Positions 34,079-43,256 are shown, counted from the stretch's first letter. The stretch: DNA of 64,000 nucleotides from Clostridia bacterium (GCA_017937655.1 JAGBDE010000030.1:1-64000), one strand, 5' to 3'. Numbers and translations: made by a program. Notes: a model not told the origin generated them from the sequence alone.

Positions 34079-34095
34079 TTTTTTTCCGGAAGGGG

Positions 34096-34131
34096 TTGAC
34101 CTTGTACTGAACTGCAATGATACAGTCCAGT
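34096..34131 (+). promoter_or_regulatory. MerR-type promoter with 19-base spacer and dyad
   Basis: TTGACC at 34096-34101, a 19-base spacer and TACAGT at 34121-34126. Within the spacer and reaching the -10 box is the dyad ACTGAACTG-(8)-CAGTCCAGT (34106-34114 and 34123-34131). Long spacers with a central dyad are the hallmark of promoters remodelled by MerR-family activators, so the following regulator probably controls itself here. Confidence 0.85.
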
Positions 34132-34147
34132 CAAGGAGGGAAGAGAT

Positions 34148-35041
34148 ATGATGACCATCAAGGATTTTGCAAGGCTTTGCGGCTGCAATGCCCAAACGCT
34201 GCGGTATTACGACCGCATCCAGCTTCTCCGGCCGGCCAGGGTGGATGAGTGGTCAGGATACCGTTATTATGAGCAAAAGCAGGCCATTGACTTTGTGAAG
34301 ATCAAAAACCTGCAGCTGGCGGAGTTCAGCATTGAGGAAATCAAGGCGCTGCTGCAACAGACGGATCAGGAGATCTACGATGCCTTCAATCGGAAAATTG
34401 CAGAGCATCAGGAAAAGCTGAGCCGGATCCTTGAAATCCAAAAGACATATCTCAAAGAAAAAACCATGATGGAACAAGTGATTCAGAAGCTTTCAGGCGT
34501 TATGCTCAGCCAGATTGACGATGCGGAGATCCTGCGGGAATTTGGCCTGGACAACGGCGAAGGACAACAGGTGGTAAAGGAGATTGCCGACTACCTGGAA
34601 AAATGGATGCTGGAATCCTCCAAGAATGAAGAGAATGTGGAACTGGTGTTCAACGACCAGACCGTCAGGGGTGCGGAGAATATTCTGCAGAAGCTGGACA
34701 GCCTTGACCAGAACGGCTTGGACAAACTGCTTCTGGGCGATGAGGATGAAGTGGCAGAAAAGCGCTATGAGGTGGATCCGAACCGGGTTGTGTGGGAAAA
34801 GCACGGCTGGGAGCATGTGCATGAGTTCATCGACGAAATTCCTGCTTTGGCGGAGGGCAAGTCCTATATCCTGCTGTTCCACCTGCCGGACGTTGATCGT
34901 TTCAAAAGCAAGATTGCCTTTCCCATCGGCATGATCGGCGCCATGGTTTACAAGCGCAAGGCTGCTCAGGTATCCATGGGCTGCGAAATTGAAAGGAGCC
35001 CCGACGGCCAGAACCATTTCTGGCTCATGATGGAAAAGTAA
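34148..35041 (+). CDS. MerR-family transcriptional regulator with C-terminal effector-like domain
   Basis: A 297-residue MerR protein. The N-terminal winged helix (about 3-75) has IKDFARLCGCNAQTLRYYDRIQLLRP, and a coiled-coil dimerisation helix (about 80-125) follows. The remaining 170 residues are larger than in small MerR regulators and end WLMMEK, suggesting a ligand-binding domain; no typical metal-binding cysteines are present after the HTH. The ATG at 34148 follows AAGGAGGG. It lies 19 bases before the TIGR04076 gene and is preceded by its likely own regulated promoter. The ligand is not apparent. Confidence 0.9.
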   Translation: MMTIKDFARLCGCNAQTLRYYDRIQLLRPARVDEWSGYRYYEQKQAIDFVKIKNLQLAEFSIEEIKALLQQTDQEIYDAFNRKIAEHQEKLSRILEIQKTYLKEKTMMEQVIQKLSGVMLSQIDDAEILREFGLDNGEGQQVVKEIADYLEKWMLESSKNEENVELVFNDQTVRGAENILQKLDSLDQNGLDKLLLGDEDEVAEKRYEVDPNRVVWEKHGWEHVHEFIDEIPALAEGKSYILLFHLPDVDRFKSKIAFPIGMIGAMVYKRKAAQVSMGCEIERSPDGQNHFWLMMEK

Positions 35042-35060
35042 GCAAGAAAGGAGCATCATC

Positions 35061-35414
35061 ATGAAAAAATGGTACGACGAAGAATACGAGTTTGAGGTGG
35101 AGGTCACCGGTTTTCTCCGGGGTGAAAAGACGGAAAACTACTGCCGCAACGGCGAGGAAATCGGCGACAAGTACCGCTGCACCTACGGCTGCCCGGTGAA
35201 TGACCAGGGTGAGGGCATCTGCAGCAAGACCATGATGATGCTCTACCCCCTGATGGAGGCTGTCCGCGCCGGCGGCGACCTGACCAACCTGGGCGGGGAT
35301 GACAAGTATGCCAAGACCATCGTCTGCCCGGACGGCTGCGTGCTGTTCCGGCTTACCGCCAAGCCTTTGGGCAATGAGAATTTCCACAGGGGCGGTTTCT
35401 GGAAGCAGGGCTGA
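35061..35414 (+). CDS. TIGR04076 family protein
   Basis: A 117-residue protein that I match, from memory, to the TIGR04076 family of unknown function. It starts with WYDEEYEFEVEVTGF and has a cysteine cluster (NYCRNGEEIGDKYRCTYGC, GICSKTMMM and IVCPDGCVLFR). The pattern suggests metal or cofactor binding, but none is proved. AAAGGAGCATCATC precedes the ATG. It is co-transcribed with the MerR regulator, so it is the likely target of that regulator. Confidence 0.8.
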   Translation: MKKWYDEEYEFEVEVTGFLRGEKTENYCRNGEEIGDKYRCTYGCPVNDQGEGICSKTMMMLYPLMEAVRAGGDLTNLGGDDKYAKTIVCPDGCVLFRLTAKPLGNENFHRGGFWKQG

Positions 35415-35439
35415 TTGCTTTGTTGCTTGGAGAAAATGC

Positions 35440-35477
35440 AAGCAGCTGTTTCTCGTGCAAGGGAGACAGCTGCTTTG
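35440..35477 (+). terminator. Terminator of the MerR-TIGR04076 operon
   Basis: AAGCAGCTGT...ACAGCTGCTT (35440-35475) form a long stem with one mismatch and a short T-rich tail. It ends the two-gene operon. Confidence 0.7.
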
Positions 35478-35612
35478 TTATGTGAAAGTTTGTTTTTGAT
35501 AAACTCTGAGACGCGATGGTTTATGCGGGAAGACACGGCAGAGGGGACTGACCGGCATCATGCTGTTTTTTGTTGTAATGCAGCTGTATAATGGTGGACT
35601 TGCAAGAAGAAA

Positions 35613-35641
35613 TTGCTTTTTTTGGCCGGAAAGGTTATACT
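35613..35641 (+). promoter_or_regulatory. Promoter of ychF
   Basis: TTGCTT at 35613-35618 and TATACT at 35636-35641, 17 bases apart and about 40 bases before ychF. Confidence 0.72.
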
Positions 35642-35679
35642 ACAGGGTGAAATTGTTTGTACCGAGGAAGTGGACGATT

Positions 35680-36777
35680 ATGAAACTTGGTATTGTTGGT
35701 CTGCCTAATGTTGGAAAAAGCACGCTTTTTAACGCCATCACCCGGGCTGGCGCCCAGGCGGCGAACTATCCTTTCTGCACCATCGAGCCCAATACGGGCA
35801 TCGTGCCTGTGCCTGACAGCCGCCTGGACGTGCTGGCGGAAATGTATCACCCCAAGAAGGTGACCCCCGCTACCGTGGAGTTTGTGGACATCGCCGGCCT
35901 GGTGAAGGGTGCAAGTCGTGGCGAGGGCCTGGGAAACAAGTTCCTCAGCCATATCCGCGAATGCGACGCCATTGTGCATGTGGTGCGCTGCTTTGAGGAT
36001 GAGAACATCATTCATGTGGATGGCAGCGTGGATCCTGCCCGGGACATCGACGTGATTCAGCTGGAACTGGTTCTGGCCGATATGGAAACCCTGCAGCGTC
36101 GGGTGGAAAAGGCCCAGCGGCTGGTGAAGAACGGAGACAAGAAGCAGGCCCTGGAAGCGGAACTGGGTCAGCGGCTGCTGAAGCATCTGGAAGAGGGCAA
36201 GCCCGCCCGTACCTATCCGCTGAACGAGGATGAAAAGGCCATCACCGCCGGCTGGTTCCTGCTGACGGACAAGCCTGTGCTGTATGCCGCCAACATCGCG
36301 GAGGACGAGGTCGGCCCCGATGCAGAGGAGCTGCCCTTTGTGAAGGCTGTAAAGGAAATTGCCCAGGGAGAAGGCTCCCAGGTGTTTGTGATCAGCGCGC
36401 AGATTGAGGAAGAGATTGCCAACATGGAGCCGGAAGAAAAGGCCGAGTTCCTGGAGGAACTGGGCATCGGCCAGAGCGGCCTGGACCGGCTGATCAACGC
36501 CAGCTACGAGCTGCTGGGCCTGATCTCCTACCTGACCGCCGGCGAGGACGAGTGCCGCGCCTGGACCATCACCCGGGGAACCAAGGCGCCCCAGGCCGCG
36601 GGCAAGATCCACACCGACTTTGAGCGGGGATTCATCCGCGCGGAAGTGGTGGCCTTCGACGACCTGAACGAGCTGGGAACCATGAATGCCTGCAAGGAAA
36701 AAGGCCTGGTGCGCAGCGAAGGCAAGGAATACGTGATGAAGGACGGCGACATTGTGCTGTTCCGGTTCAATGTGTAA
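35680..36777 (+). CDS. ychF: YchF, redox-regulated OBG-type ATPase
   Basis: A 365-residue Obg-like GTPase-fold protein that prefers ATP. The P-loop is GLPNVGKST (7-15), the domain continues with [11 protein letters not shown], the switch II-like [10 protein letters not shown], and ends with a TGS domain ([30 protein letters not shown]). The ATG at 35680 is the family start; the longer frame lacks a site. YchF acts in translation and stress responses. It is followed by the ATP-grasp protein gene after 15 bases. Confidence 0.96.
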   Translation: MKLGIVGLPNVGKSTLFNAITRAGAQAANYPFCTIEPNTGIVPVPDSRLDVLAEMYHPKKVTPATVEFVDIAGLVKGASRGEGLGNKFLSHIRECDAIVHVVRCFEDENIIHVDGSVDPARDIDVIQLELVLADMETLQRRVEKAQRLVKNGDKKQALEAELGQRLLKHLEEGKPARTYPLNEDEKAITAGWFLLTDKPVLYAANIAEDEVGPDAEELPFVKAVKEIAQGEGSQVFVISAQIEEEIANMEPEEKAEFLEELGIGQSGLDRLINASYELLGLISYLTAGEDECRAWTITRGTKAPQAAGKIHTDFERGFIRAEVVAFDDLNELGTMNACKEKGLVRSEGKEYVMKDGDIVLFRFNV

Positions 36778-36792
36778 TAAAGGAGTTTTTCC

Positions 36793-37803
36793 ATGAGCAG
36801 GTTGAGTTTCTTTTTCAAACGGCTGGTTCGGATGGACTGGAAGGCCATGTGGAAGACCACCGGCATCCTCAAGGAGCGCAGCGGAAAAAGCCGCATCTGG
36901 CTGCTTTGCGACATGCTGCGCTGTGCTGTGAAGTACAACGCTGGGTATGTGGATTACAAAATTGCTCAGTTTTATCGGCTGAACGATGAGCAGAAAAAGA
37001 CCCAGATCACCCGGGGACTGAGCAATACCATCGTGCGGCGGATGAACGACAAGTCCTACTGGTACCTGTTTGACGACAAGGCTACCTTCAACAACCTGTT
37101 CAAGGATGAGGTGGCCCGCGACTGGATCAAGGTGACCAAGGACACCGACCTGGAAGAGTGGAAGGCGTTCCTTTCCCGGAACGACGACCTGTTCTGGAAG
37201 CCCCTGGAGGGCAGCAGCGGCGTGGGCATCGCCCGGTATGAAAAGGAATACTGGCTGGGCCGGGAAGAGGAATTCCTGAAAGAGCTGGTGGACAAGGAAG
37301 TGGGCATTCTGGAAGAGCGGGTTATCCAGCATCCCAGAATGATGGAAATGAGCCCCTCCTCTGTCAACACCATCCGCATCGCGACTCTGCTGGGCGACAA
37401 GAAGCAGGGCATTGTGTATGCGTTCCTGCGCATCGGCAACGGCAAGGTGATGGACAATGTGGATCAGGGTGGCATGGCTGCCCGGGTCGACCTGGCCACC
37501 GGCACGCTGCTGACCGTTGGCGCGGACAAGCAGGGAAACACTTTCACCGAGCATCCCATTACCGGAACGCCCATTATCGGGTTCAAGATTCCCTTCTTCC
37601 AGGAAGCCTGCGACATGTGCCTCAAGGCCGCCCAGAAGGTGCCCCAGATGCGCTTCGTGGCCTGGGACGTGGCCATTACCGAGAAGGGGCCGGTGTTCAT
37701 CGAGGGCAACAGCTTCCCCAGCCATGCGGTGCCTCAGTTTGCGGCCCATTACCCGGACGGCATCGGCATTATGAGGGAGTTCCGGGAGTTTATTGACATC
37801 TGA
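36793..37803 (+). CDS. Sugar-transfer-associated ATP-grasp protein
   Basis: A 336-residue protein of the ATP-grasp sugar-transfer (ATPgrasp_ST-like) group. Features are an N-terminal alpha region, the Lys-Pro-Leu-Glu-Gly ATP loop FWKPLEGSSGVGIARYE, the SSVNTIRIATLLG segment, and VAWDVAITEKGPVFIEGNSFPS, the metal- and ATP-binding end of the fold. Its closest named relatives lie in polysaccharide synthesis clusters, but here the neighbours are ychF and a clostripain-like protease. A substrate cannot be assigned. AAAGGAGTTTTTCC precedes the ATG. Confidence 0.8.
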   Translation: MSRLSFFFKRLVRMDWKAMWKTTGILKERSGKSRIWLLCDMLRCAVKYNAGYVDYKIAQFYRLNDEQKKTQITRGLSNTIVRRMNDKSYWYLFDDKATFNNLFKDEVARDWIKVTKDTDLEEWKAFLSRNDDLFWKPLEGSSGVGIARYEKEYWLGREEEFLKELVDKEVGILEERVIQHPRMMEMSPSSVNTIRIATLLGDKKQGIVYAFLRIGNGKVMDNVDQGGMAARVDLATGTLLTVGADKQGNTFTEHPITGTPIIGFKIPFFQEACDMCLKAAQKVPQMRFVAWDVAITEKGPVFIEGNSFPSHAVPQFAAHYPDGIGIMREFREFIDI

Positions 37804-37830
37804 CGAGAGATACGAAAGGCAGGGACCACG

Positions 37831-40305
37831 ATGAAGAAACTGCTTAGCCTGATCCTGTGCGTGGTGCTGGTGCTGGGCTTTGTGCCGGAAACCGGCATCG
37901 CCGCCAGCGATACTTTTACGCTGATGATCTACATGTGCGGCACAGACCTGGAAAGCAAGTCCGGCATGGCTACCGCTGACCTGAAGGAAATGATGGCCGG
38001 TAACATCCCCGAGGGGGGCAATGTGACGGTGTACATCCAGACCGGCGGTACCAAGACCTGGAAAGTCAACGGCATTGAAAACCGGGAAAGCCAGCGCTGG
38101 ACCATGAGCAAAAACGGCATGGAAAAGCTGCAGGATCTGGGACGGGTCAACATGGGCTCCCAGGAGACCTTTGCGGACTTCCTGGCCTATGGATTCAAGA
38201 ATTTCCCCGCAGACCGCTACGGCCTGATCATGTGGGACCACGGCACCGGCGCCACCGGCGGCCTGTGCTACGACGAGGTCAGCGGCGATATGCTCTACCT
38301 GCCGGAAATCTACAACGGCCTGAAAACCGGCACCAAGAGCGTGCGCAAGGACAAGCCTTTCTATTTCATCGGCTTTGACGCATGCCTGATGGCTACCTTT
38401 GAGGTGGCCTGCCACATCGAGCCCTTTGCGGAGTACATGATCGCCAGCGAAGAGCTGGAGCCCGGCACCGGCTGGCGTTACGACAGCTGGCTTAAGCTGC
38501 TGGTGCGCGACCCCGGCATGGATATGGAAGAGCTGGGCCCGCAGATCGTCGACGGCTTTATTTCTGCCACGCTGAGCGCCAACCGCAGGGATTACGCCAC
38601 GCTGTCCGTGATCGACCTGAGCGGCATGGACAACCTGAAGGCTGCCGTGGCTGATATGGGCGAAAGCCTGTCCGCCGAGATCAAGGGAGGCAACCTGAGC
38701 ACCATCTCCCGCCTCAGGCAGAACGTGCGCTCCTTTGGCGAAATCTACAACTCCGCCTCCGACATGGTGGACATGACCACCTTTGCGGAAGTGTACGCCC
38801 GGTTTGACGAGAAGTCCGCCAGAAACCTGAAGAACGCGCTGGATGACATGGTGATCTACTCCAAGCACACCTCCAACCTGAGCGGTATCAGCGGTTTGTC
38901 CATTCTGGTGCCTTTCTCCACCCGCTATACTTCCAGCCAGTACATGGGCAATTACACCAAGATGAACATGTACCCCGAATATGCCCAGTTTGTGAAGGAT
39001 ATGCTGAACGGCATTTCTTCCGGCAGCGGCAGCTTCAACTTTGGCATTCCGTCCATTTCCCAGCAGAGCATCCAGTCTGCGGAAATTGACTGGTTCTCCC
39101 AGTATGCAACGGATTCCGGCAGCTACTCCAGCGACGCCTACGACCTGTGGGGCCAGCTGTACGGCAGCGATTCCGACATGACATCCTCCAACCAGAGCGA
39201 TTTCTCTCTGGGCGGATTCTTGAGCTATCTGTTCGGCGGAGATACCTCCAGCAGCACCACCTTCGACAGCAGCTATGACAGCAGTTCCACCAGCCTGTGG
39301 GGCGACATGGACGCATACAGCGACCATAGCTTCGCCCAGGACAGCGGCTACGGCAGCGGCCTGTGGGGCAGCATGTTCTCCGATTACGGCGCTGAAAACT
39401 GGAACGCCGGCAATCCATCCTCCAATACCATTGTGGATACGCCGGTGGCCACCAATCCGCCTGCGTCCTCCAGCTCTTCCAGCCTGTGGGACGAGCTGTT
39501 TGGAGGCGGCGAGCCGGAAGCGACCGAGGAGCCTGTGGTGACCGCTGCGCCTGCGGATGACGACATCTACAGCCTGTGGGGCAGCTTGTTCGGCAGCGAG
39601 GAAGTCGAGGAAAGCAGCCAGGAAGTGACCGTGACCACCGCTGAGGGTGAAGTGACCCTGGAAAACCCCTTTGCGGATGCCAACAGCGAATATGCTTACA
39701 CCATCCAGTTGACGGACGAACAGCTCCGGAACCTGGGCAAGGTGGAAGCCAACCTGATGATGGACATGAGCGACCCGGATTTTGAGTGCTACGTGGAGCT
39801 GGGCTACGTGCAGAAGGTGGTTACCGACTGGAGCAGCGGCAAGATCTACGGCATGTTTGACGGTACCTGGGCTACCCTGGACGGCCAGATGGTGTGCATG
39901 TATGACCAGATTGCCAATGAGCGGTACATCCGCTCGCTGATCCCGGCCACCGTGAACGGGGAAGAAATGTACATCCTTGTGGTGTTTGACATGGAAAACC
40001 CCGGCGGCGTTGTGGTGGGCGCTACCGAAGGCTACACCGAGAACGGCAACCCTGCCCGGAACATCGTGGAGCTGAAAGAGGGCGACGTGGTGTATCCGCA
40101 GTATGAGCTGATTTACTGGGACGAGTACGGCGAACAGCAGACCGAGCCCTTCCAGCTGGATGAACCCATTATCGCCGGCGAAGATGGATACATCCCCTTC
40201 TCCTTTGAAAAGGTGGAAGAGGACGTGGACTACAAGTACGGCTTCTGCCTGACGGATATCTACGGCGACTATACGTTCTCGGATTTCATTACGCTGGAAT
40301 TCTGA
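37831..40305 (+). CDS. Secreted clostripain-like (C11) cysteine peptidase with LWxxLFG repeat region
   Basis: An 824-residue exported protease. A signal peptide (about 1-25) precedes the C11/clostripain catalytic domain with the MIYMCGTDLES start, His137 in MWDHGTGATGG and Cys185 in FDACLMATFEV, the catalytic dyad. The C-terminal half includes a disordered, Ser-rich segment (about 425-600) that repeats Leu-Trp-Gly/Asp-x-x-Phe/Tyr five times (such as LWGQLYG, LWDELFG, LWGSLFG), then a beta-rich domain to the end. It lies 27 bases after the ATP-grasp gene. Function of the repeats is unknown. No terminator is visible after the stop. Confidence 0.9.
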   Translation: MKKLLSLILCVVLVLGFVPETGIAASDTFTLMIYMCGTDLESKSGMATADLKEMMAGNIPEGGNVTVYIQTGGTKTWKVNGIENRESQRWTMSKNGMEKLQDLGRVNMGSQETFADFLAYGFKNFPADRYGLIMWDHGTGATGGLCYDEVSGDMLYLPEIYNGLKTGTKSVRKDKPFYFIGFDACLMATFEVACHIEPFAEYMIASEELEPGTGWRYDSWLKLLVRDPGMDMEELGPQIVDGFISATLSANRRDYATLSVIDLSGMDNLKAAVADMGESLSAEIKGGNLSTISRLRQNVRSFGEIYNSASDMVDMTTFAEVYARFDEKSARNLKNALDDMVIYSKHTSNLSGISGLSILVPFSTRYTSSQYMGNYTKMNMYPEYAQFVKDMLNGISSGSGSFNFGIPSISQQSIQSAEIDWFSQYATDSGSYSSDAYDLWGQLYGSDSDMTSSNQSDFSLGGFLSYLFGGDTSSSTTFDSSYDSSSTSLWGDMDAYSDHSFAQDSGYGSGLWGSMFSDYGAENWNAGNPSSNTIVDTPVATNPPASSSSSSLWDELFGGGEPEATEEPVVTAAPADDDIYSLWGSLFGSEEVEESSQEVTVTTAEGEVTLENPFADANSEYAYTIQLTDEQLRNLGKVEANLMMDMSDPDFECYVELGYVQKVVTDWSSGKIYGMFDGTWATLDGQMVCMYDQIANERYIRSLIPATVNGEEMYILVVFDMENPGGVVVGATEGYTENGNPARNIVELKEGDVVYPQYELIYWDEYGEQQTEPFQLDEPIIAGEDGYIPFSFEKVEEDVDYKYGFCLTDIYGDYTFSDFITLEF

Positions 40306-40397
40306 GAAAACAAGAGAATATCATGCTTTCCGCCTGATGACATGAATGTGGAGACAGAATGAGACAAAAGGGCACGCCCTGCAACAGATTTCTGTGT

Positions 40398-40403
40398 TAT
40401 GCT
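40398..40403 (+). promoter_or_regulatory. Possible extended -10 element before the phage module
   Basis: TGTTATGCT (TG at 40395-40396, TATGCT 40398-40403) resembles an extended -10 box. No convincing -35 sequence stands 17 bases upstream. A terminator follows 26 bases on, so initiation here would need readthrough. Confidence 0.3.
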
Positions 40404-40428
40404 GTAAATGGAAAAAGGTGGAGCAAGG

Positions 40429-40462
40429 AAACCGGAGAGGAAATGACCTCTTCGGTTTTTTT
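40429..40462 (+). terminator. Terminator upstream of the phage module
   Basis: An 11-base-pair stem with one G-U pair, AACCGGAGAGG (40430-40440) and CCTCTTCGGTT (40447-40457), with a loop AAATGA, is followed by eight T. It lies between the clostripain gene and the phage genes. It may isolate the phage operon from upstream transcription or act as an attenuator in its leader. Confidence 0.9.
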
Positions 40463-40490
40463 GTGCCCGCGGAAGTTAGGGGGGAGGGGT

Positions 40491-40715
40491 TTGAAGAATG
40501 AAAAAGTAGCGGATACCGAGGAGGTGCTGGCTGCGCTGACCAGCATCCTTCGCAGGGAAAACGAGGCCAGGCCGGGCGAGGTGCTCAAGGCCGCTGAACT
40601 GCTTGGAAAGCAGTACGGCCTGTTTGGCGAGAAGGATTGGTCGGCTGGGGAAACGCCCTGCATTGTGGTGAACGTGCCCAGAAAACGGAGGGACAAGGGT
40701 GGAAATCAGGGTTAA
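40491..40715 (+). CDS. Putative terminase small subunit
   Basis: A 74-residue helical, charged protein that starts at TTG 40491 just after GGGGAGGGG. The longer open frame to 40359 runs through the terminator hairpin and is rejected. It overlaps the large terminase gene and ends in RKRRDKGG. The position before a PBSX-type large subunit and the ALTSILRREN...KAAELLGKQYGLFG helices suit a DNA-binding small subunit, but the sequence alone does not prove it. Confidence 0.6.
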   Translation: MKNEKVADTEEVLAALTSILRRENEARPGEVLKAAELLGKQYGLFGEKDWSAGETPCIVVNVPRKRRDKGGNQG

Positions 40716-41949
40716 GGAATGCCTGCCGCCTGCGTTTTACGAGCTGTTCTGGGAGATCTACGAGGGGAAGTACGAGGAGTTCTGGCTCAAAGGCGGCCGG
40801 GGCAGCGGCAAAAGCAGCTTTGTGAGCATCGCGCTTTTGTGTTTGCTGCTCCGGGACAGACAGGCCAATGCGGTGATCTATCGCAAGATTGCGGAAACCC
40901 TTCGGGAAAGCGTGTTTGCCCAGATGCAATGGGCGGCCCAGCAACTGGGGCTGGACGGGTACTTCCGCTACCAGTTATCGTCCATGCAGATGATCTACAA
41001 GCCCACGGGACAGAAGATTCTGTTCAGGGGCGCGGACGATCCGGAGAAGAGCAAGGGCGTGAAGCTGAGCAGCGGGTACTTTGCGGCGCTTTGGTTTGAG
41101 GAGGCCAGCGCCTTTCATGGGATGGAGGAGATACGGACCATTCAGGCCAGCATCCTCCGTGGGGGCAAGGGCGTGACCATTCTCAGCTACAATCCGCCCA
41201 TCAGCGCACAAAACTGGGTGAATCGGGAGGCCCTGGCCGAGGCTGAGGGGCGCAGGGTGCATGGGAGCGACTACCGGGATATGCCCCGGGAATGGCTGGG
41301 AGAGACGTTTCTCCGGCAGGCCGAAAGGCTGAAACGTCGGGACGAAAAGGCTTACCGGCACATGTACCTGGGCGAGGCAGTAGGCACCGGCGGACAGGTG
41401 TTTGGCAACGTGGTGCTGAGGGAAGTGGGGCAGGGCGAGGTGGACGGGATCGGGACGGTGTACGCCGGACTGGACTTTGGCTTTGCCAGCGACCCGGATG
41501 CGCTGGTCCTGTGCGGCTATAACCGCAAGCGGCGGACGCTGTACATTCTGAAAGAGCATGTGCGCACAGGCGAAAGCATCCACCAGCTGGCTGAGAAATG
41601 CGGCGAGCTGACCCCGGGCAGGGTGGTCCGGTGCGACAGCGCATCGCCCAGGGAGATCAGCGAACTGAGGCGGCTGAACGTGAATGCGGTGGACGTGAAA
41701 AAAGGCCCAGGCAGCGTGGAGCACGGCATCCGCTGGCTGAAGGAACTGGAGGAGATCGTCATCGACCCGAAGGAATGCCCCCATGCGGCCCGGGAGTTTG
41801 CTACCTACGAGTACGCCCGGGAAAAGGGCGGCGGGATCATCCCCGAATGCCCGGACAGAAACAACCATACCATCGACGCGGTGAGATATGCCCTGGAACC
41901 CATGATCTCCCAGCGGGTGGTAAAACTGAAAAAAGGAGGGATCCAATGA
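40699..41949 (+). CDS. Terminase large subunit (PBSX family)
   Basis: A 416-residue packaging ATPase and nuclease. Walker A is KGGRGSGKSS (31-40), Walker B ALWFEEAS (about 128-135), and the RNase H-like nuclease has GLDFGFASDPDAL, RCDSASPREI and TIDAVRYAL. The start is GTG at 40699, behind ACGGAGGG and overlapping the small subunit gene. It should translocate DNA into the procapsid via the portal. The active-site residues visible are intact. Its closest named group is the PBSX terminase family, which is relevant because PBSX packages host DNA. Confidence 0.93.
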   Translation: MEIRVKECLPPAFYELFWEIYEGKYEEFWLKGGRGSGKSSFVSIALLCLLLRDRQANAVIYRKIAETLRESVFAQMQWAAQQLGLDGYFRYQLSSMQMIYKPTGQKILFRGADDPEKSKGVKLSSGYFAALWFEEASAFHGMEEIRTIQASILRGGKGVTILSYNPPISAQNWVNREALAEAEGRRVHGSDYRDMPREWLGETFLRQAERLKRRDEKAYRHMYLGEAVGTGGQVFGNVVLREVGQGEVDGIGTVYAGLDFGFASDPDALVLCGYNRKRRTLYILKEHVRTGESIHQLAEKCGELTPGRVVRCDSASPREISELRRLNVNAVDVKKGPGSVEHGIRWLKELEEIVIDPKECPHAAREFATYEYAREKGGGIIPECPDRNNHTIDAVRYALEPMISQRVVKLKKGGIQ

Positions 41950-43256
41950 TTTTTGTGGACAGGGATTGGCTGACGGATGGCGAGCCGTCGCCGGAGATTG
42001 TCTATGAAGTGCTGAAGCAGTTTGAGGGACAGCGCAGCCGCCTGAATGAACTGAAACGGTTCTACGACGGCGAGCACGCCATCGCCCAGAAATGGCGGGG
42101 CAAGGGTGCGCCCAATCACCGGCTGTGGCATGACTTGCCGGGGTACATCGTGGCCATGACCAGCGGTTACCTGGCCGGCGAGCCCATCCAGTACTCTGCC
42201 GAAGAGGAATGGAAGGACTTTGCGGCCCTGAAGGCTGCACTGCGCAAGAGCATGAGCTCCAGCGTGGACAGCGAGCTGGCGGCGGATGCGGCCATCTACG
42301 GCAAGGCGGTGGAGCTGTATTACGCTGACGAAAACGCGGTGCCCAGGCTGTGCCAGGCCAGCGCAGAGAACGCCTTTGTGGTGTATGACAACACCGTGGA
42401 GCATGCGCCTTTGTTTGGCGTGATGCTTACGGACAGACTGGATGCGCAGTACAGGAAAATCGGCCAGAGGATTACGGTGATGACCGACCGCTGGGTGATT
42501 GAGATGGAGCGGAAGGGCCAGGAAAAGCCTGTGGAGGAAAGCCGGGAGCGGCATTTCTTCGGGCATGTGCCCATGACCGAATTCTGGAACAACGAACGGG
42601 AAAAGGGCGACTTTGAGGGCGTGATGAGCCTGATTGACGCCTACGACGTTTTGCAGAGCAACCGTCTCAACGACAAGCAGCAGTTCACCGACGCGCTGAT
42701 GGTGATCTACGGCGCCACGGTGGAGGAGGATGCGGACGGCAAGACCATCCAGGAGCGGCTCAGGGAGACCCGGACGCTGGAGATGCCTGCATCCGACGCC
42801 AAGGTGGAGTACCTGACCAAGCAGCTTTCCGAAAGCGACACGGAGGTGCTCAAGAATGGCCTGAAGGCGGACATCCACAAGCTGTGCTTTGTGCCGGATC
42901 TGACCGACGAGGCCTTTGCGGGGAACGTCAGCGGGGTGGCCATGGAGTACAAGCTGTTTGGCCTGGAACAGCTGACCCGCACCAAGGAACGCTGGTTTAG
43001 GGAAGGGCTGCTGTGGCGGCTGAGATGCATGGTGCATTTTCTGCGCCTGAAGGGATATGCGCTGCCTGATGCGGAGGACATCGGCATTCAGTTTTCCAGA
43101 AGCCTGCCGGTGAACAAGCTGGAGGTGGCAAAGACCATCCGGGAATACGACGGCTTGCTGCCGAGAAAGCTGCTGCTGAGCCAGATTCCCTTTGTGGAAG
43201 ACGTGGATGCGGCTATCCGGGAGATGGAAGCGGAAAAGGAGATAAAAGAAGCCTGA
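41946..43256 (+). CDS. Portal protein (SPP1 Gp6-like)
   Basis: A 436-residue phage portal protein. It begins MIFVDRDWLTDGEPSPEI and has the HAIAQKWRGKGAPNHRLWHD segment and the long helical stem region typical of the SPP1-type portal (KRFYDGEHAI..., LMVIYGATVEEDADG..., EYLTKQLSESDTEV). It forms the dodecameric ring through which DNA is packed. The ATG at 41946 has AAAGGAGG before it and overlaps the terminase stop by four bases. The product ends with a terminator-like hairpin at its stop. Confidence 0.9.
   Translation: MIFVDRDWLTDGEPSPEIVYEVLKQFEGQRSRLNELKRFYDGEHAIAQKWRGKGAPNHRLWHDLPGYIVAMTSGYLAGEPIQYSAEEEWKDFAALKAALRKSMSSSVDSELAADAAIYGKAVELYYADENAVPRLCQASAENAFVVYDNTVEHAPLFGVMLTDRLDAQYRKIGQRITVMTDRWVIEMERKGQEKPVEESRERHFFGHVPMTEFWNNEREKGDFEGVMSLIDAYDVLQSNRLNDKQQFTDALMVIYGATVEEDADGKTIQERLRETRTLEMPASDAKVEYLTKQLSESDTEVLKNGLKADIHKLCFVPDLTDEAFAGNVSGVAMEYKLFGLEQLTRTKERWFREGLLWRLRCMVHFLRLKGYALPDAEDIGIQFSRSLPVNKLEVAKTIREYDGLLPRKLLLSQIPFVEDVDAAIREMEAEKEIKEA

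Noticed and set aside
31961-34195. Long minus-strand open frame opposite uvrB
   Set aside because: It mirrors the real uvrB frame, is low-complexity in composition and has no SD or family pattern.
35635-39327. Long minus-strand open frames opposite ychF and the clostripain gene
   Set aside because: Frames on the antisense strand of GC-rich coding sequence stay open by composition; translations are His/Gln/Leu-rich and have no family signature or SD.
40359-40490. Longer N-terminal frame for the small terminase
   Set aside because: The extension passes through the terminator hairpin at 40429-40462 and has no SD; the TTG at 40491 has GGGGAGGGG just before it.
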